From the NCBI GenBank assembly GCA_000702085.1, contig KL370861.1:188911-252910 (forward strand): 64,000 bases of DNA, written 5' to 3'. This document shows positions 41,911-49,666 of this stretch, piece by piece. The position numbers and the translations under genes are program-made. This DNA is from Lachnospiraceae bacterium P6A3. GTDB taxonomy: Bacteria; Bacillota; Clostridia; Lachnospirales; Lachnospiraceae. How positions within the stretch are numbered: the first letter of the stretch is position 1; every line of letters starts with the position of its first letter. A model generated the notes under the pieces. The model was not told where the DNA came from. It saw only the letters and a list, made by a program, of their open reading frames with translations, and searched no databases.

Positions 41911-43437
41911 GTGCAAAAGATCCTGAAGGCTTCAAACATAATCATATGTGTGTTTGGGCTTGTCATATTTTCATATCTGACATTTCATTCCATGACATCA
42001 ACATGGTATATGATACCTGCATCAAGCCTGGAGATTCCGGTATCCGTTCCGGATTCCTTTGCGGGTAATCTTTTTGTGCTTGCATTGTTTTTGGCGCTGC
42101 TTATTTTTCTTACGTATCTTTTTAAGAAAAAAGATTTTCACAAAAAAACCGTTCTGAATATTGTTCTGTTTTTATCCTTATCTTTCCAGTTTATTCTCGG
42201 AATTCTCCATGTGTTCGGTGCAGACAGGGTTCCCGGAGGGGATCAGGCTGCGATCATAAATGCTGCAGAGTCTTTTATGAACGGAGAGTATTCTCTTCTT
42301 CTTCCGGAGAATTACATGGGAATATATCCTCAGCAATTGGGACAGGTTGTTTTTATCAGAGCGATCCTGACGGTATTTAAAAGTGCGGATTATCATTTGC
42401 TGCAATTTATCCTGGTACTGATAAATACCTGCAGTGTATATGTGATCTTCCGCATTATTAAGGAACTGACGGAAAGTGACGTTCTGACAATGATCGGAAC
42501 GCTTATTGCAGGTTTTAATCCTCTTACTGTTTTCTATACGACCTGGGTATACGGAGATCTTCCGAGTATCTTTTTTATGCTGTCCGCATCTTTGATGCTT
42601 ATCAGATATTCACGCAAAAAAAAGATATCCTATCTGATCGCAGGTATAGTTTTTATCACGCTTGGTTTTCTCGTCAGAAAAAATACGCTGATCTTTATGA
42701 TCGCGTTTTTCATTCTGTCTGTCATCAAAGGTATTTGTTCCAAGGATAAGAAGCTCATTATCGCAGGTGTTTGCGCCGTTTTGATTCCGCTTCTTGTTTT
42801 CCGTGGAATCAGCCTGAAATATGAGAAGGTTTCCGGTATTCCTCATTCTGACGGTCTTCCCACTGCAAGTTTTCTCTACATCGGTTTGTCTGAGAATAAC
42901 GGTCATTGCGGATGGTATTCTACTTTTCCGATGGAATATTATAACAACGGATGCGATACGGATAAGACATCCGAAGTTATCATGGAGAAGGTAAAAAGCC
43001 GTTTTGACGGTATGGTTCATGAGCCGGGATATCTGAAAGTGTTCTACAGATATAAGATACTGTCCCAGTGGAACGAGCCGCTTTATCAGGCGGTATACTA
43101 TAACCTGGGGCACGGCGAAGTTCATATGGAAAAAGTGGTATCCTTAGTGGATCGCATCATGGCTTTCCATTTTGATAAATATGTATTATTCGAAGATAAG
43201 ATCCAAATGATCATCTTTGCCGGAATGCTGTTTTATTTCCTGTTTTCGATAGGGAAAAAAGGTGACCTTACGTGGCATATATTTGCGGTGACCATAATAG
43301 GCGGATTTTTGTTCAGCGTCATCTGGGAAGCAAAAGCAAGATACATTCTGCCTTATTATATTCTGATGTTCACCGCTTCCATGAGAGGGTATCGCATGCT
43401 CCTGGATGTGTTTCGGGGCCTTCGCGAAAAAGATTGA
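41911..43437 (+). CDS. Polytopic membrane glycosyltransferase-like protein (GT39/GT-C type)
   Basis: 508 aa from GTG 41911. About eleven hydrophobic helices; after the first, a luminal GADRVPGGDQAAIINAAESFMNGEYSLLLPENYMGIYPQQLG loop resembles the GT-C/PMT family loop with an acidic residue. Such enzymes move sugars from a lipid carrier to proteins or cell wall polymers outside the membrane. Substrate unknown. The C-terminal helices contain ARYILPYYILMFT. Confidence 0.75.
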   Translation: MQKILKASNIIICVFGLVIFSYLTFHSMTSTWYMIPASSLEIPVSVPDSFAGNLFVLALFLALLIFLTYLFKKKDFHKKTVLNIVLFLSLSFQFILGILHVFGADRVPGGDQAAIINAAESFMNGEYSLLLPENYMGIYPQQLGQVVFIRAILTVFKSADYHLLQFILVLINTCSVYVIFRIIKELTESDVLTMIGTLIAGFNPLTVFYTTWVYGDLPSIFFMLSASLMLIRYSRKKKISYLIAGIVFITLGFLVRKNTLIFMIAFFILSVIKGICSKDKKLIIAGVCAVLIPLLVFRGISLKYEKVSGIPHSDGLPTASFLYIGLSENNGHCGWYSTFPMEYYNNGCDTDKTSEVIMEKVKSRFDGMVHEPGYLKVFYRYKILSQWNEPLYQAVYYNLGHGEVHMEKVVSLVDRIMAFHFDKYVLFEDKIQMIIFAGMLFYFLFSIGKKGDLTWHIFAVTIIGGFLFSVIWEAKARYILPYYILMFTASMRGYRMLLDVFRGLREKD

Positions 43438-43514
43438 TAATCCCAAGTTTTTATTTGGGATTATCGTGCAATTGTGGTAATATCATGTGGTGGCTTTTAT
43501 GCCGCATTATATAC

Positions 43515-43594
43515 GCGGATGTGATGGAATTGGTAGACATGCAAGATTTAGGTTCTTGTGCGCAAGCGTGTGGGTTCGAGTCCCTTCATCCGCA
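43515..43594 (+). tRNA. tRNA-Leu (anticodon TAG)
   Basis: The acceptor stem GCGGATG pairs with CATCCGC (43587-43593), the anticodon stem CAAGA/TCTTG holds loop TTTAGGT with anticodon TAG at 43549-43551, a long variable arm (GCGCAAGCG) marks a class II tRNA, and GGTTCGAGTCC is the T loop. CCA is not encoded. Confidence 0.95.
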
Positions 43595-43748
43595 TTCAAG
43601 AAAAAGAAAGACCCCGGGATAAATCCCGAGGTCTTTCTTTTTCGGGAACGCAGATGCGTTCCCGAACCCATGGTTCGATCTTCGCTCTGCTCCGGTCGGC
43701 GCAATTCTGACGTCCACAGGACGTCATGCGCCCCTTCATCCGCATTCA
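43582..43748. repeat. 17-bp direct repeat of the tRNA-Leu 3' end, 150 bp apart
   Basis: CCCTTCATCCGCATTCA occurs at 43582-43598, inside and just beyond the tRNA 3' end, and again at 43732-43748. The segment between has three hairpins: the tRNA terminator, CGGGAACGC/GCGTTCCCG (43643-43664) and GACGTCC/GGACGTC (43709-43725). A repeat of the 3' end of a tRNA gene is the usual trace of an attachment site. No recombinase is in the segment. Confidence 0.85.
43601..43642 (+). terminator. Rho-independent terminator after tRNA-Leu
   Basis: The arms AAAAAGAAAGACC (43601-43613) and GGTCTTTCTTTTT (43630-43642) pair fully, with an inner GGGA/TCCC pairing. Confidence 0.92.
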
Positions 43749-43836
43749 GAAAAATATCCTTGGGTATGTGCTTAAGGATATTTTTATAGTATAGTTTGAT
43801 AGCGACGACATGAGTTTTCCGTAAAGGGAATAGAAG

Positions 43837-44367
43837 ATGAAAACATATTTTGATGACGGCAGGATTAAAATACGTAGTATGGTGCCGGAGGATGCAAAGG
43901 TACTGTATGATACGTATTTGTCTTATGGATGGCATCCAGAGATAGAAACTTACGAGAGCTATTACAGGGAGCAGGAGGAAGGCGTTAGACTTGTATTTAT
44001 CGCCGAGTATGATGGTGATGTGAAGGGTCAGTGCACGCTGGTTCTGCATCCATCGGAAGGACCTTGGGCTGGGAAGGATATTCCTGAGATCGTGGATCTG
44101 ACGGTTTTCTTTGATATCCATGGGAAGGGTATCGGAACGAAACTTCTTGATTTTGCTGAAAGTGAAGCATCCAAAATCTCAGATACTGTTTTTTTGGCTG
44201 TGGGAGTTCATTCGGGTTACGGTCCGGCGCAGCGGATATACGTAAAGCGCGGATACATTCCGGATGGAAGCGGAGTGTGGTATCAGGGGAAGGTATTGGA
44301 TCAGTATGCGCCCTGCGTTAACGATGATGACCTGCTGTTGTTTATGTCCAAGAGTTTGAAGAATTAA
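43837..44367 (+). CDS. GNAT family N-acetyltransferase
   Basis: 176 aa. Residues about 1-160 form a GNAT domain: IRSMVPEDAKVLYDTY, VDLTVFFDIHGKGIGTKLLDFAESEA (motif A, acetyl-CoA binding, about 89-114) and YVKRGYIPDG (motif B). Substrate unknown. It is in the gap between the tRNA-Leu terminator and a hairpin array. Confidence 0.85.
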   Translation: MKTYFDDGRIKIRSMVPEDAKVLYDTYLSYGWHPEIETYESYYREQEEGVRLVFIAEYDGDVKGQCTLVLHPSEGPWAGKDIPEIVDLTVFFDIHGKGIGTKLLDFAESEASKISDTVFLAVGVHSGYGPAQRIYVKRGYIPDGSGVWYQGKVLDQYAPCVNDDDLLLFMSKSLKN

Positions 44368-44400
44368 ACGCGGTTCCAATCTGAAACAATGTCCGGGGGA

Positions 44401-44628
44401 AAAGCATCGAAAACTGCGGAAATCATAGGAATTGATGCTTTTGCTCGAAGGATCCTAGAGAAAAAGCATCGAAACAGCGAGAAAATACGGGAATTGATGC
44501 TTCCGGAGGAAGAATCCATGGTAAAAAGCATCAAAACCGCGGGAAATCGTGGAAATTGATGCTTCTGCCCGATTGCGCATAGGAAAAAGGCATCAAAAGT
44601 TAAGAATAACGTGACTTTTGATGCCTTT
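44401..44628. repeat. Tandem array of four hairpins, 61-62 bp period
   Basis: Units at about 44401, 44462, 44524 and 44585. The first three read (A)AAAGCATC, a GCG-containing loop and AATTGATGCTT; the fourth, AAAAAGGCATCAAAAG ... CTTTTGATGCCTTT, has a longer stem. Each is separated by 20 bases of unrelated sequence. A partial fifth (ATTTTGATGCCTTTG) is at 44651-44665. The array fills the 341-base gap between the convergent acetyltransferase and channel genes and may work as terminators or be a mobile palindromic repeat. Confidence 0.85.
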
Positions 44629-44708
44629 ACTGTTATATGAAGCCTATGCTATTTTGATGCCTTTGCTGCTATATGGTGCTCCGCTTTCCCGGAGAATACG
44701 GAGACAGC

Positions 44709-45695
44709 TTAATCTGTTCTTCTGCAGACGAGGATGTCGCCGGATTTTAAGATGATGTTTCTAGTGGGGACTCCCGTGACTCCGTCCCTTATGAGTACCA
44801 GGATGTCTGTGTCTTCGTTATCCTCCAGGTATCCGATGCTCTTGTTAACATAGGGCATGTCGGGATTGACGGTGATGGTGATGAGACCGGCTCTTTCTTC
44901 GCCCTTTGCCTGGTTTCTTCTGATAGCTGTATATTTCTCAACGAATCCTGCAGAGATGATGCCGGTGGGAATGGCGACCACTGCCATGGCAAGGAAGTCG
45001 ATAAAGACACCGATTGTTTTACCGATTAATGTGATGGGATAGACGTCTCCGTATCCTACGGTAAATATGGTTGTCGCAGCCCACCACAGTCCGGAGAGTG
45101 CATTGGGAAAAGCATCGGGCTGAATTTCATGTTCTACGGAATACATACACAAACTTGATGAGAGCATAAGGATCAGGATTATCAGGACCGAGGATAATAT
45201 CTGATCTATTCTGTCTTTGAATACGGACAGGATAACGTGAAATGAATCGTAAGTGGAATTGATCTTGAACAGTCTCAGGATTCTTGCAACTCTCAGTAGT
45301 CTGAATACTACGAATCCGGACAGATAGTAGAAAGGGAGTATGGTAAGAAGCTCTATGATTCCGTCGAGACTTGTTACAAACTTCCATACAGCCTTAGGTT
45401 TTGATTCACCGGGATACAGATAATCAGCAGTAAATATTCTCAGGAAATACTCGATCATAAAAAAGACAATGCTTATAACGTCCAGGAAGTCAAATACTCC
45501 CTTCATGAATGCCAGCTGTTCAAAGGATTCGAGTATGAGAGAGAGGATATTCAGTATGACAATCGTGATAAGAAGCGCATCGAATAAGAAGCTGGGCACA
45601 TCGGACCTGCTTCCTATCTGAATTATCTCGAAGATTCTCTTTCTTGAAGATACAGACTTTGCGGTCTGTTTTTTCTTTTTGGATTGTGAACTCAT
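44709..45695 (-). CDS. Voltage-gated potassium channel
   Basis: 328 aa. Six membrane segments with an S4-type helix (VFRLLRVARILRLFKINS, arginines every third residue, about residues 128-145), the pore helix and selectivity filter TVGYGD (about 211-216), and a cytoplasmic tail (about 250-328) with a TrkA-C-like fold (VTVNPDMPYVNKSIGYLED..GDILVCRR). It passes potassium across the membrane under voltage control. Full Kv-type channel length. GAAAGGAAA precedes the start on the minus strand. Confidence 0.9.
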   Translation of the reverse strand: MSSQSKKKKQTAKSVSSRKRIFEIIQIGSRSDVPSFLFDALLITIVILNILSLILESFEQLAFMKGVFDFLDVISIVFFMIEYFLRIFTADYLYPGESKPKAVWKFVTSLDGIIELLTILPFYYLSGFVVFRLLRVARILRLFKINSTYDSFHVILSVFKDRIDQILSSVLIILILMLSSSLCMYSVEHEIQPDAFPNALSGLWWAATTIFTVGYGDVYPITLIGKTIGVFIDFLAMAVVAIPTGIISAGFVEKYTAIRRNQAKGEERAGLITITVNPDMPYVNKSIGYLEDNEDTDILVLIRDGVTGVPTRNIILKSGDILVCRRTD

Positions 45696-45706
45696 CTGTT
45701 TCCTTT

Positions 45707-45726
45707 CGGTCCCTTTATGAGGGACC
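45707..45726 (-). other. Leader hairpin beside the channel gene's ribosome binding site
   Basis: CGGTCCCT and AGGGACCG form a stem with a four-base loop. In the minus-strand transcript it ends directly before the AAAGGAAA ribosome binding site, so it may affect translation; on the plus strand it is followed by T7 and could act as a terminator. Not resolved. Confidence 0.4.
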
Positions 45727-45894
45727 GTATATTTTTTTATTAAAAAAATTTTACCTTTCGAAAGAATTTATGTCAAAAAACTTTAATAAAATAAAGCACT
45801 CGGTTTTCCGCGAAAATAGTGAATTTGTCTTCGTTTCGGGAACGGAATGCCGGTTATGAGTTTCCAAGTTCGTCAAAATTCATAAAAAAATTTT

Positions 45895-45964
45895 CAAAAA
45901 AACGTTTTCTTTTTGTTTTTTATGTGATATATTCGTGACTGTAAAGGCGCGAAAACGTTTTTCG
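45895..45964 (+). promoter_or_regulatory. Promoter and two LacI-type operators of the sugar ABC transporter genes
   Basis: Two AACGTT-centred sites, 45895-45915 (CAAAAAA...TTTTTG flanks) and 45950-45964 (CGAAAACGTTTTTCG), straddle TATATT (45928-45933); a weak -35 TTTTCT (45905-45910) lies in the first. AACGTT-centred palindromes are bound by LacI-family repressors such as MalR or by CcpA. They would control the transporter. No regulator gene is nearby. Confidence 0.6.
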
Positions 45965-46011
45965 GAGTGGTTCCGAAAGGTCACGCCGGATAATGAAACG
46001 GAGGAAAAATT

Positions 46012-47223
46012 ATGAAAAGAAAGTTACTTAGTCTTGCTCTCAGCGCGGGACTCGTAGCAAGCTCTCTCACCTCACTCGCAGGATGCGGTAAGGCAACAGG
46101 AGAGATCAAGATTTGGGTTGCTGATAATGTAGTTGAGTTTACCAAGACTCAGGTTGCTGCATTCCAGCAGGCAAATCCCCAGTACTCAGGTTACACCATT
46201 ATCGTCGAGCCCGTCGGTGAGGGCGATGCAGCTACCAACATGCTTACTGACGTTGAAGCAGGTGCTGACATCTACGGATTCCCTCAGGATCAGCTTTCCC
46301 GTCTCGTTGCAGCACAGGCTATCACCCCTATCGGTGATGCAGATGCAGCTTGGGTAGCAGAGCAGAACGATGCAGGATCTGTAGGAGCAGCTAAGGTTGG
46401 CGATATCACCTATGCTTATCCCATCACTTCCGACAACGGATATTTCCTTTATTATGACAAGTCTGTAATTTCCGATCCTTCCACCCTTGAGGGAATCGTT
46501 AAGGATTGTGAGAACGCAGGCAAGAGCTTCTACATGGAGATCAACTCAGGCTGGTATCAGCCCGCTTTCTTCTTCGGAGACAACGGATGTACCCTTACCT
46601 ATGATACCGATGCTACCGGTGCTTTCACCGCATGCAACTCCAACTATGCATCAGAGGCAGGCGTTGTTGCTCTTAAGAACATCATCGCTCTTCACAAGTC
46701 TCCCGCATTCGTAAACGGATCATCCATCAGCAACGCTACCAATGTTGGTGCGATCGTTGACGGAACCTGGGATTCAGGCGCAGCTAAGGATCTCTTCGGA
46801 GATAACTATGCAGCAGCTAAGCTTCCTACCGTAGGCGGCGTTCAGCTTTCCGGATTCGGCGGATTTAAGCTTCTTGGTGTTAAGCCTCAGACCGACAAGG
46901 ACAAGCTCGAGGCTTGCAAGGAAATCGCTAAGTATCTCTCATCCGCAGAAGTTCAGCTCGCTCGTTACGACGAGGTAGGCTGGGGACCTTCAAACCTTAC
47001 TGCTCAGGCATCTGACAAGGTTACCTCCGACGCAGCTCTTTCAGCTCTCGGACAGCAGCTTGCATTTACCGTACCTCAGGGACAGTATCCCGGAGATTAC
47101 TGGTCACTTGCTACCGCTCTCGGCGATTCCATCATCGCAGGTGATTATGACAATGCCAGTGATGCAGAGCTTTTACAGGTGCTTCAGGACTTCCAGGATA
47201 CCTGTTCAAGTTATTGCCAGTAA
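46012..47223 (+). CDS. Sugar ABC transporter substrate-binding lipoprotein
   Basis: 403 aa, ACGGAGGAAAA upstream. Signal peptide ends in LTSLAGCGK, a lipobox with the lipid-modified cysteine at about residue 25. The rest is a MalE-type (family 1) binding protein: EIKIWVADNVVEFTKTQVAAFQQANP, ADIYGFPQDQLSRL and GGFKLLGVKP. It binds an oligosaccharide outside the membrane. Proximity to a GH53 galactanase suggests beta-1,4-galacto-oligosaccharides (inference); maltose/maltodextrin is the other option. Confidence 0.9.
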   Translation: MKRKLLSLALSAGLVASSLTSLAGCGKATGEIKIWVADNVVEFTKTQVAAFQQANPQYSGYTIIVEPVGEGDAATNMLTDVEAGADIYGFPQDQLSRLVAAQAITPIGDADAAWVAEQNDAGSVGAAKVGDITYAYPITSDNGYFLYYDKSVISDPSTLEGIVKDCENAGKSFYMEINSGWYQPAFFFGDNGCTLTYDTDATGAFTACNSNYASEAGVVALKNIIALHKSPAFVNGSSISNATNVGAIVDGTWDSGAAKDLFGDNYAAAKLPTVGGVQLSGFGGFKLLGVKPQTDKDKLEACKEIAKYLSSAEVQLARYDEVGWGPSNLTAQASDKVTSDAALSALGQQLAFTVPQGQYPGDYWSLATALGDSIIAGDYDNASDAELLQVLQDFQDTCSSYCQ

Positions 47224-47274
47224 GTATTGAAATAAGCGGATACGTTTCAGACGACCGGTTTTAGTATTTATCGG

Positions 47275-47304
47275 GGCAGGGGACCTTCGGCTCCCTGCCT
47301 CTTT
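47275..47304 (+). terminator. Partial terminator between the binding-protein and permease genes
   Basis: GGCAGGG (47275-47281) pairs with CCCTGCC (47293-47299) across a GC-rich loop, followed by TCTTTT. Such hairpins in the MalE-MalF gap commonly raise the binding protein level relative to the permeases (inference). Confidence 0.65.
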
Positions 47305-47343
47305 TAGAAAAGACTAGTGTATTTTTCCCGGAGGGATTCACCT

Positions 47344-48738
47344 ATGGAAAAGCTTGATAAAACAAAAAAAGCCTTTCAGGAATTCGGGCAGATTGTATCC
47401 CGGAACGGAAAGGGAATCGGAGAAGCAATAACCCATAGCAGCTGGAAGACCAAGGTTTCCATGGTCATATTCGGTTTTGCACATTTCCTCAGAAAGCAGT
47501 TCCTGAGGGGATTTGCTTTTCTTGCGGGTGAAGCTGCTCTCCTTTATGTAATATTCGGTTTCGGCTGGCAGTATCTTACCAAGCTCGGAACACTCGGAAC
47601 TTCCAGCGGAGGCTATAATCCCGACGGAACCATTTCCTACGGCGATAACAGCTTCTTCATATTGTTATACGGTATACTCACTATTTTTGCGGTTATCGGA
47701 CTGATCATACTGTGGTGCCTGAATGTCACAGACAGCTACAAGTGCGAGAAGAGACTTGCCGAGGGCAGAACTCTTCCCAAGAATATCGAAGACTGGAGAA
47801 ATCTCTTCGATAAGAATTTTGCACAGACCATCCTTACAATTCCCGTAATCGGAATTTTCGTTTTCACCGTAATTCCGATAATCTTCATGATCTGTGTTGC
47901 ATTCACCAACTATGATAAAGAACATACTCCTCCCGCAGCTCTTTTCCACTGGGTAGGATTTGATAACTTCAAGGAACTCCTCAACTTCGGAGGAGGCGGA
48001 CTCGGATCCACTTTCTTCAGGGTACTGGGCTGGACACTCATCTGGGCATTCTTTGCAACATTCCTCAATTACTTCCTGGGAATGGCAGTAGCGATCCTTA
48101 TCAACCGTAAAGGTATCAAGCTGAAGAAATTATGGAGAACCATTCTGGTAACCACCATCGCGGTTCCTCAGATCGTAAGCCTTCTGTACATTGGAAAGCT
48201 TTTCGCGGCAGACGGTCTTATCAACCTCTTCCTCATGGATCACGGAATAATCGAAAGGGCAATTCCTTTCTGGACGGATGCAAACTATGCGAGAGTATTG
48301 ATCATAATCATCAATCTCTGGGTCGGTATCCCTTATATGATGCTCATTACCACAGGCCTTTTGATGAACATCCCCGCAGACCTTTATGAATCCGCAAGGA
48401 TCGACGGAGCAAGCGCTTTCCAGAGCTTCAGGAAGATCACTCTTCCTTATATGATGTTCATTACCGGTCCTTACCTTCTTACCAGCTACATCGGTAACCT
48501 GAACAACTTCAACATTATCTTCCTGCTCAACAAAGGACAGCCCAAGAGCATGGGTCTTGCCAAGGCGGCAGGATCTACGGACCTTCTTGTTACATGGCTT
48601 TATACCGTTACCGTTACGAACAACGACTATAAGACCGCAGCGGTCATCGGTATCATGGTATTCCTGGTTACGGCAGTCGTTTCCCTTGTCGTATACGGTA
48701 TGTTGCCTTCGGTTAAAGATGAGGAGGGCTTCCAATAA
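47344..48738 (+). CDS. Sugar ABC transporter permease (MalF/GanP type)
   Basis: ATG 47344 is fixed by GGAGGG (47330-47335); an upstream ATG 47317 lacks a site. 464 aa, long N-terminal region with two helices and a periplasmic-type loop as in MalF/GanP, then the typical permease core with the EAA motif ESARIDGASAFQSFRKITLP at about residues 347-366. It forms the channel with the second permease. Its stop codon overlaps the next start (TAATG). Confidence 0.9.
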   Translation: MEKLDKTKKAFQEFGQIVSRNGKGIGEAITHSSWKTKVSMVIFGFAHFLRKQFLRGFAFLAGEAALLYVIFGFGWQYLTKLGTLGTSSGGYNPDGTISYGDNSFFILLYGILTIFAVIGLIILWCLNVTDSYKCEKRLAEGRTLPKNIEDWRNLFDKNFAQTILTIPVIGIFVFTVIPIIFMICVAFTNYDKEHTPPAALFHWVGFDNFKELLNFGGGGLGSTFFRVLGWTLIWAFFATFLNYFLGMAVAILINRKGIKLKKLWRTILVTTIAVPQIVSLLYIGKLFAADGLINLFLMDHGIIERAIPFWTDANYARVLIIIINLWVGIPYMMLITTGLLMNIPADLYESARIDGASAFQSFRKITLPYMMFITGPYLLTSYIGNLNNFNIIFLLNKGQPKSMGLAKAAGSTDLLVTWLYTVTVTNNDYKTAAVIGIMVFLVTAVVSLVVYGMLPSVKDEEGFQ

Positions 48739-49589
48739 TGAGTAAAAAACAGAAAATAGGAAATTTCTTCACATATATAGCTTTGATACTTATCAGCGTA
48801 ATCTGGCTGTTCCCGTTTGTGGGACTTGTTCTGCAGTCCTTCAGATCATACAAGACCGAGTTCGGCGGAATGGTCGGATACCTTGTGCCTAAGCAGTTTT
48901 CGCTTGATTCATATATCTTCCTGTTTAACGGCGAGTGCCAGTTCCCCAGATGGTATATGAACTCATTTATCATTGCACTCAGCCTTGCGGTGCTTCAGAC
49001 CATCATAGTTATCTGTGTCGCATATGCTCTTTCCAGATTCAGATTCACCGGAAGAGAGTTCCTTATGAAGACATGGCTGATCCTCGGAATGTTCCCCGGA
49101 TTCTTAACTATGATCTGTCTGTACTTCCTGCTTAAGATCATGGGACTGACCCAGGCAGGCGCCGTTCCCGGACTCATCCTTATCGGTATGGCATCATCCG
49201 GAATGGGTTATTATGTATGTAAAGGTTACTTCGATACCGTTCCCAAATCACTCGATGAAGCGGCACGTATCGACGGAGCTACAAGAGCACAGATCATGTT
49301 CCAGATGATCCTTCCTCTTTCCAAGCCCATCGTAATCTATACCGCACTGGTTGCATTCATGGCTCCCTGGTGTGATTACATCTTTGCTTCATATGTTGCC
49401 TTCGGACACAGCGCAAGCTACAATGTAGCAGTATCCCTTCAGAACTGGGTATGGACCAATGACTATCAGGGATTCTTCACCAGATTCTGCGCAGGCGGTA
49501 TTGTAGTAGCAATCCCCGTAACCGTACTGTTCATGTTCCTTCAGAAGTACTACGTCGAAGGAATCACCGGCGGTGCAGTCAAGGGCTGA
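48738..49589 (+). CDS. Sugar ABC transporter permease (MalG/GanQ type)
   Basis: 283 aa. Six helices and the EAA motif DEAARIDGATRAQIMFQMILP at about residues 175-195. It starts in a TAATG overlap with the first permease gene, so the two are translationally coupled. No ATPase gene lies here; a shared MsmK-like ATPase elsewhere would energise it, as is common in Firmicutes (inference). Confidence 0.92.
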   Translation: MSKKQKIGNFFTYIALILISVIWLFPFVGLVLQSFRSYKTEFGGMVGYLVPKQFSLDSYIFLFNGECQFPRWYMNSFIIALSLAVLQTIIVICVAYALSRFRFTGREFLMKTWLILGMFPGFLTMICLYFLLKIMGLTQAGAVPGLILIGMASSGMGYYVCKGYFDTVPKSLDEAARIDGATRAQIMFQMILPLSKPIVIYTALVAFMAPWCDYIFASYVAFGHSASYNVAVSLQNWVWTNDYQGFFTRFCAGGIVVAIPVTVLFMFLQKYYVEGITGGAVKG

Positions 49590-49604
49590 AACTTATCCGA
49601 ATTC

Positions 49605-49640
49605 AAAAGACCGTGCGTTTTATGCGTACGGTCTTTTTTG
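49605..49640 (+). terminator. Rho-independent terminator after the transporter genes
   Basis: AAAAGACCGTGCG pairs with TGCGTACGGTCTTTT across a short loop, followed by TTTTTTG. Confidence 0.85.
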
Positions 49641-49666
49641 AAAATAAACTATTTTGGTGGATCATT

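Noticed and set aside
43507-44121. 204-codon minus-strand frame across tRNA-Leu
   Set aside because: The frame (with NADEGTRTHTLAHKNL) is the known false ORF that arises from the minus strand of a tRNA-Leu gene; it also runs through hairpins and the acetyltransferase gene.
44401-44628. CRISPR array
   Set aside because: The repeated units are long hairpins that differ from each other, the number is low and no cas gene is in the window.
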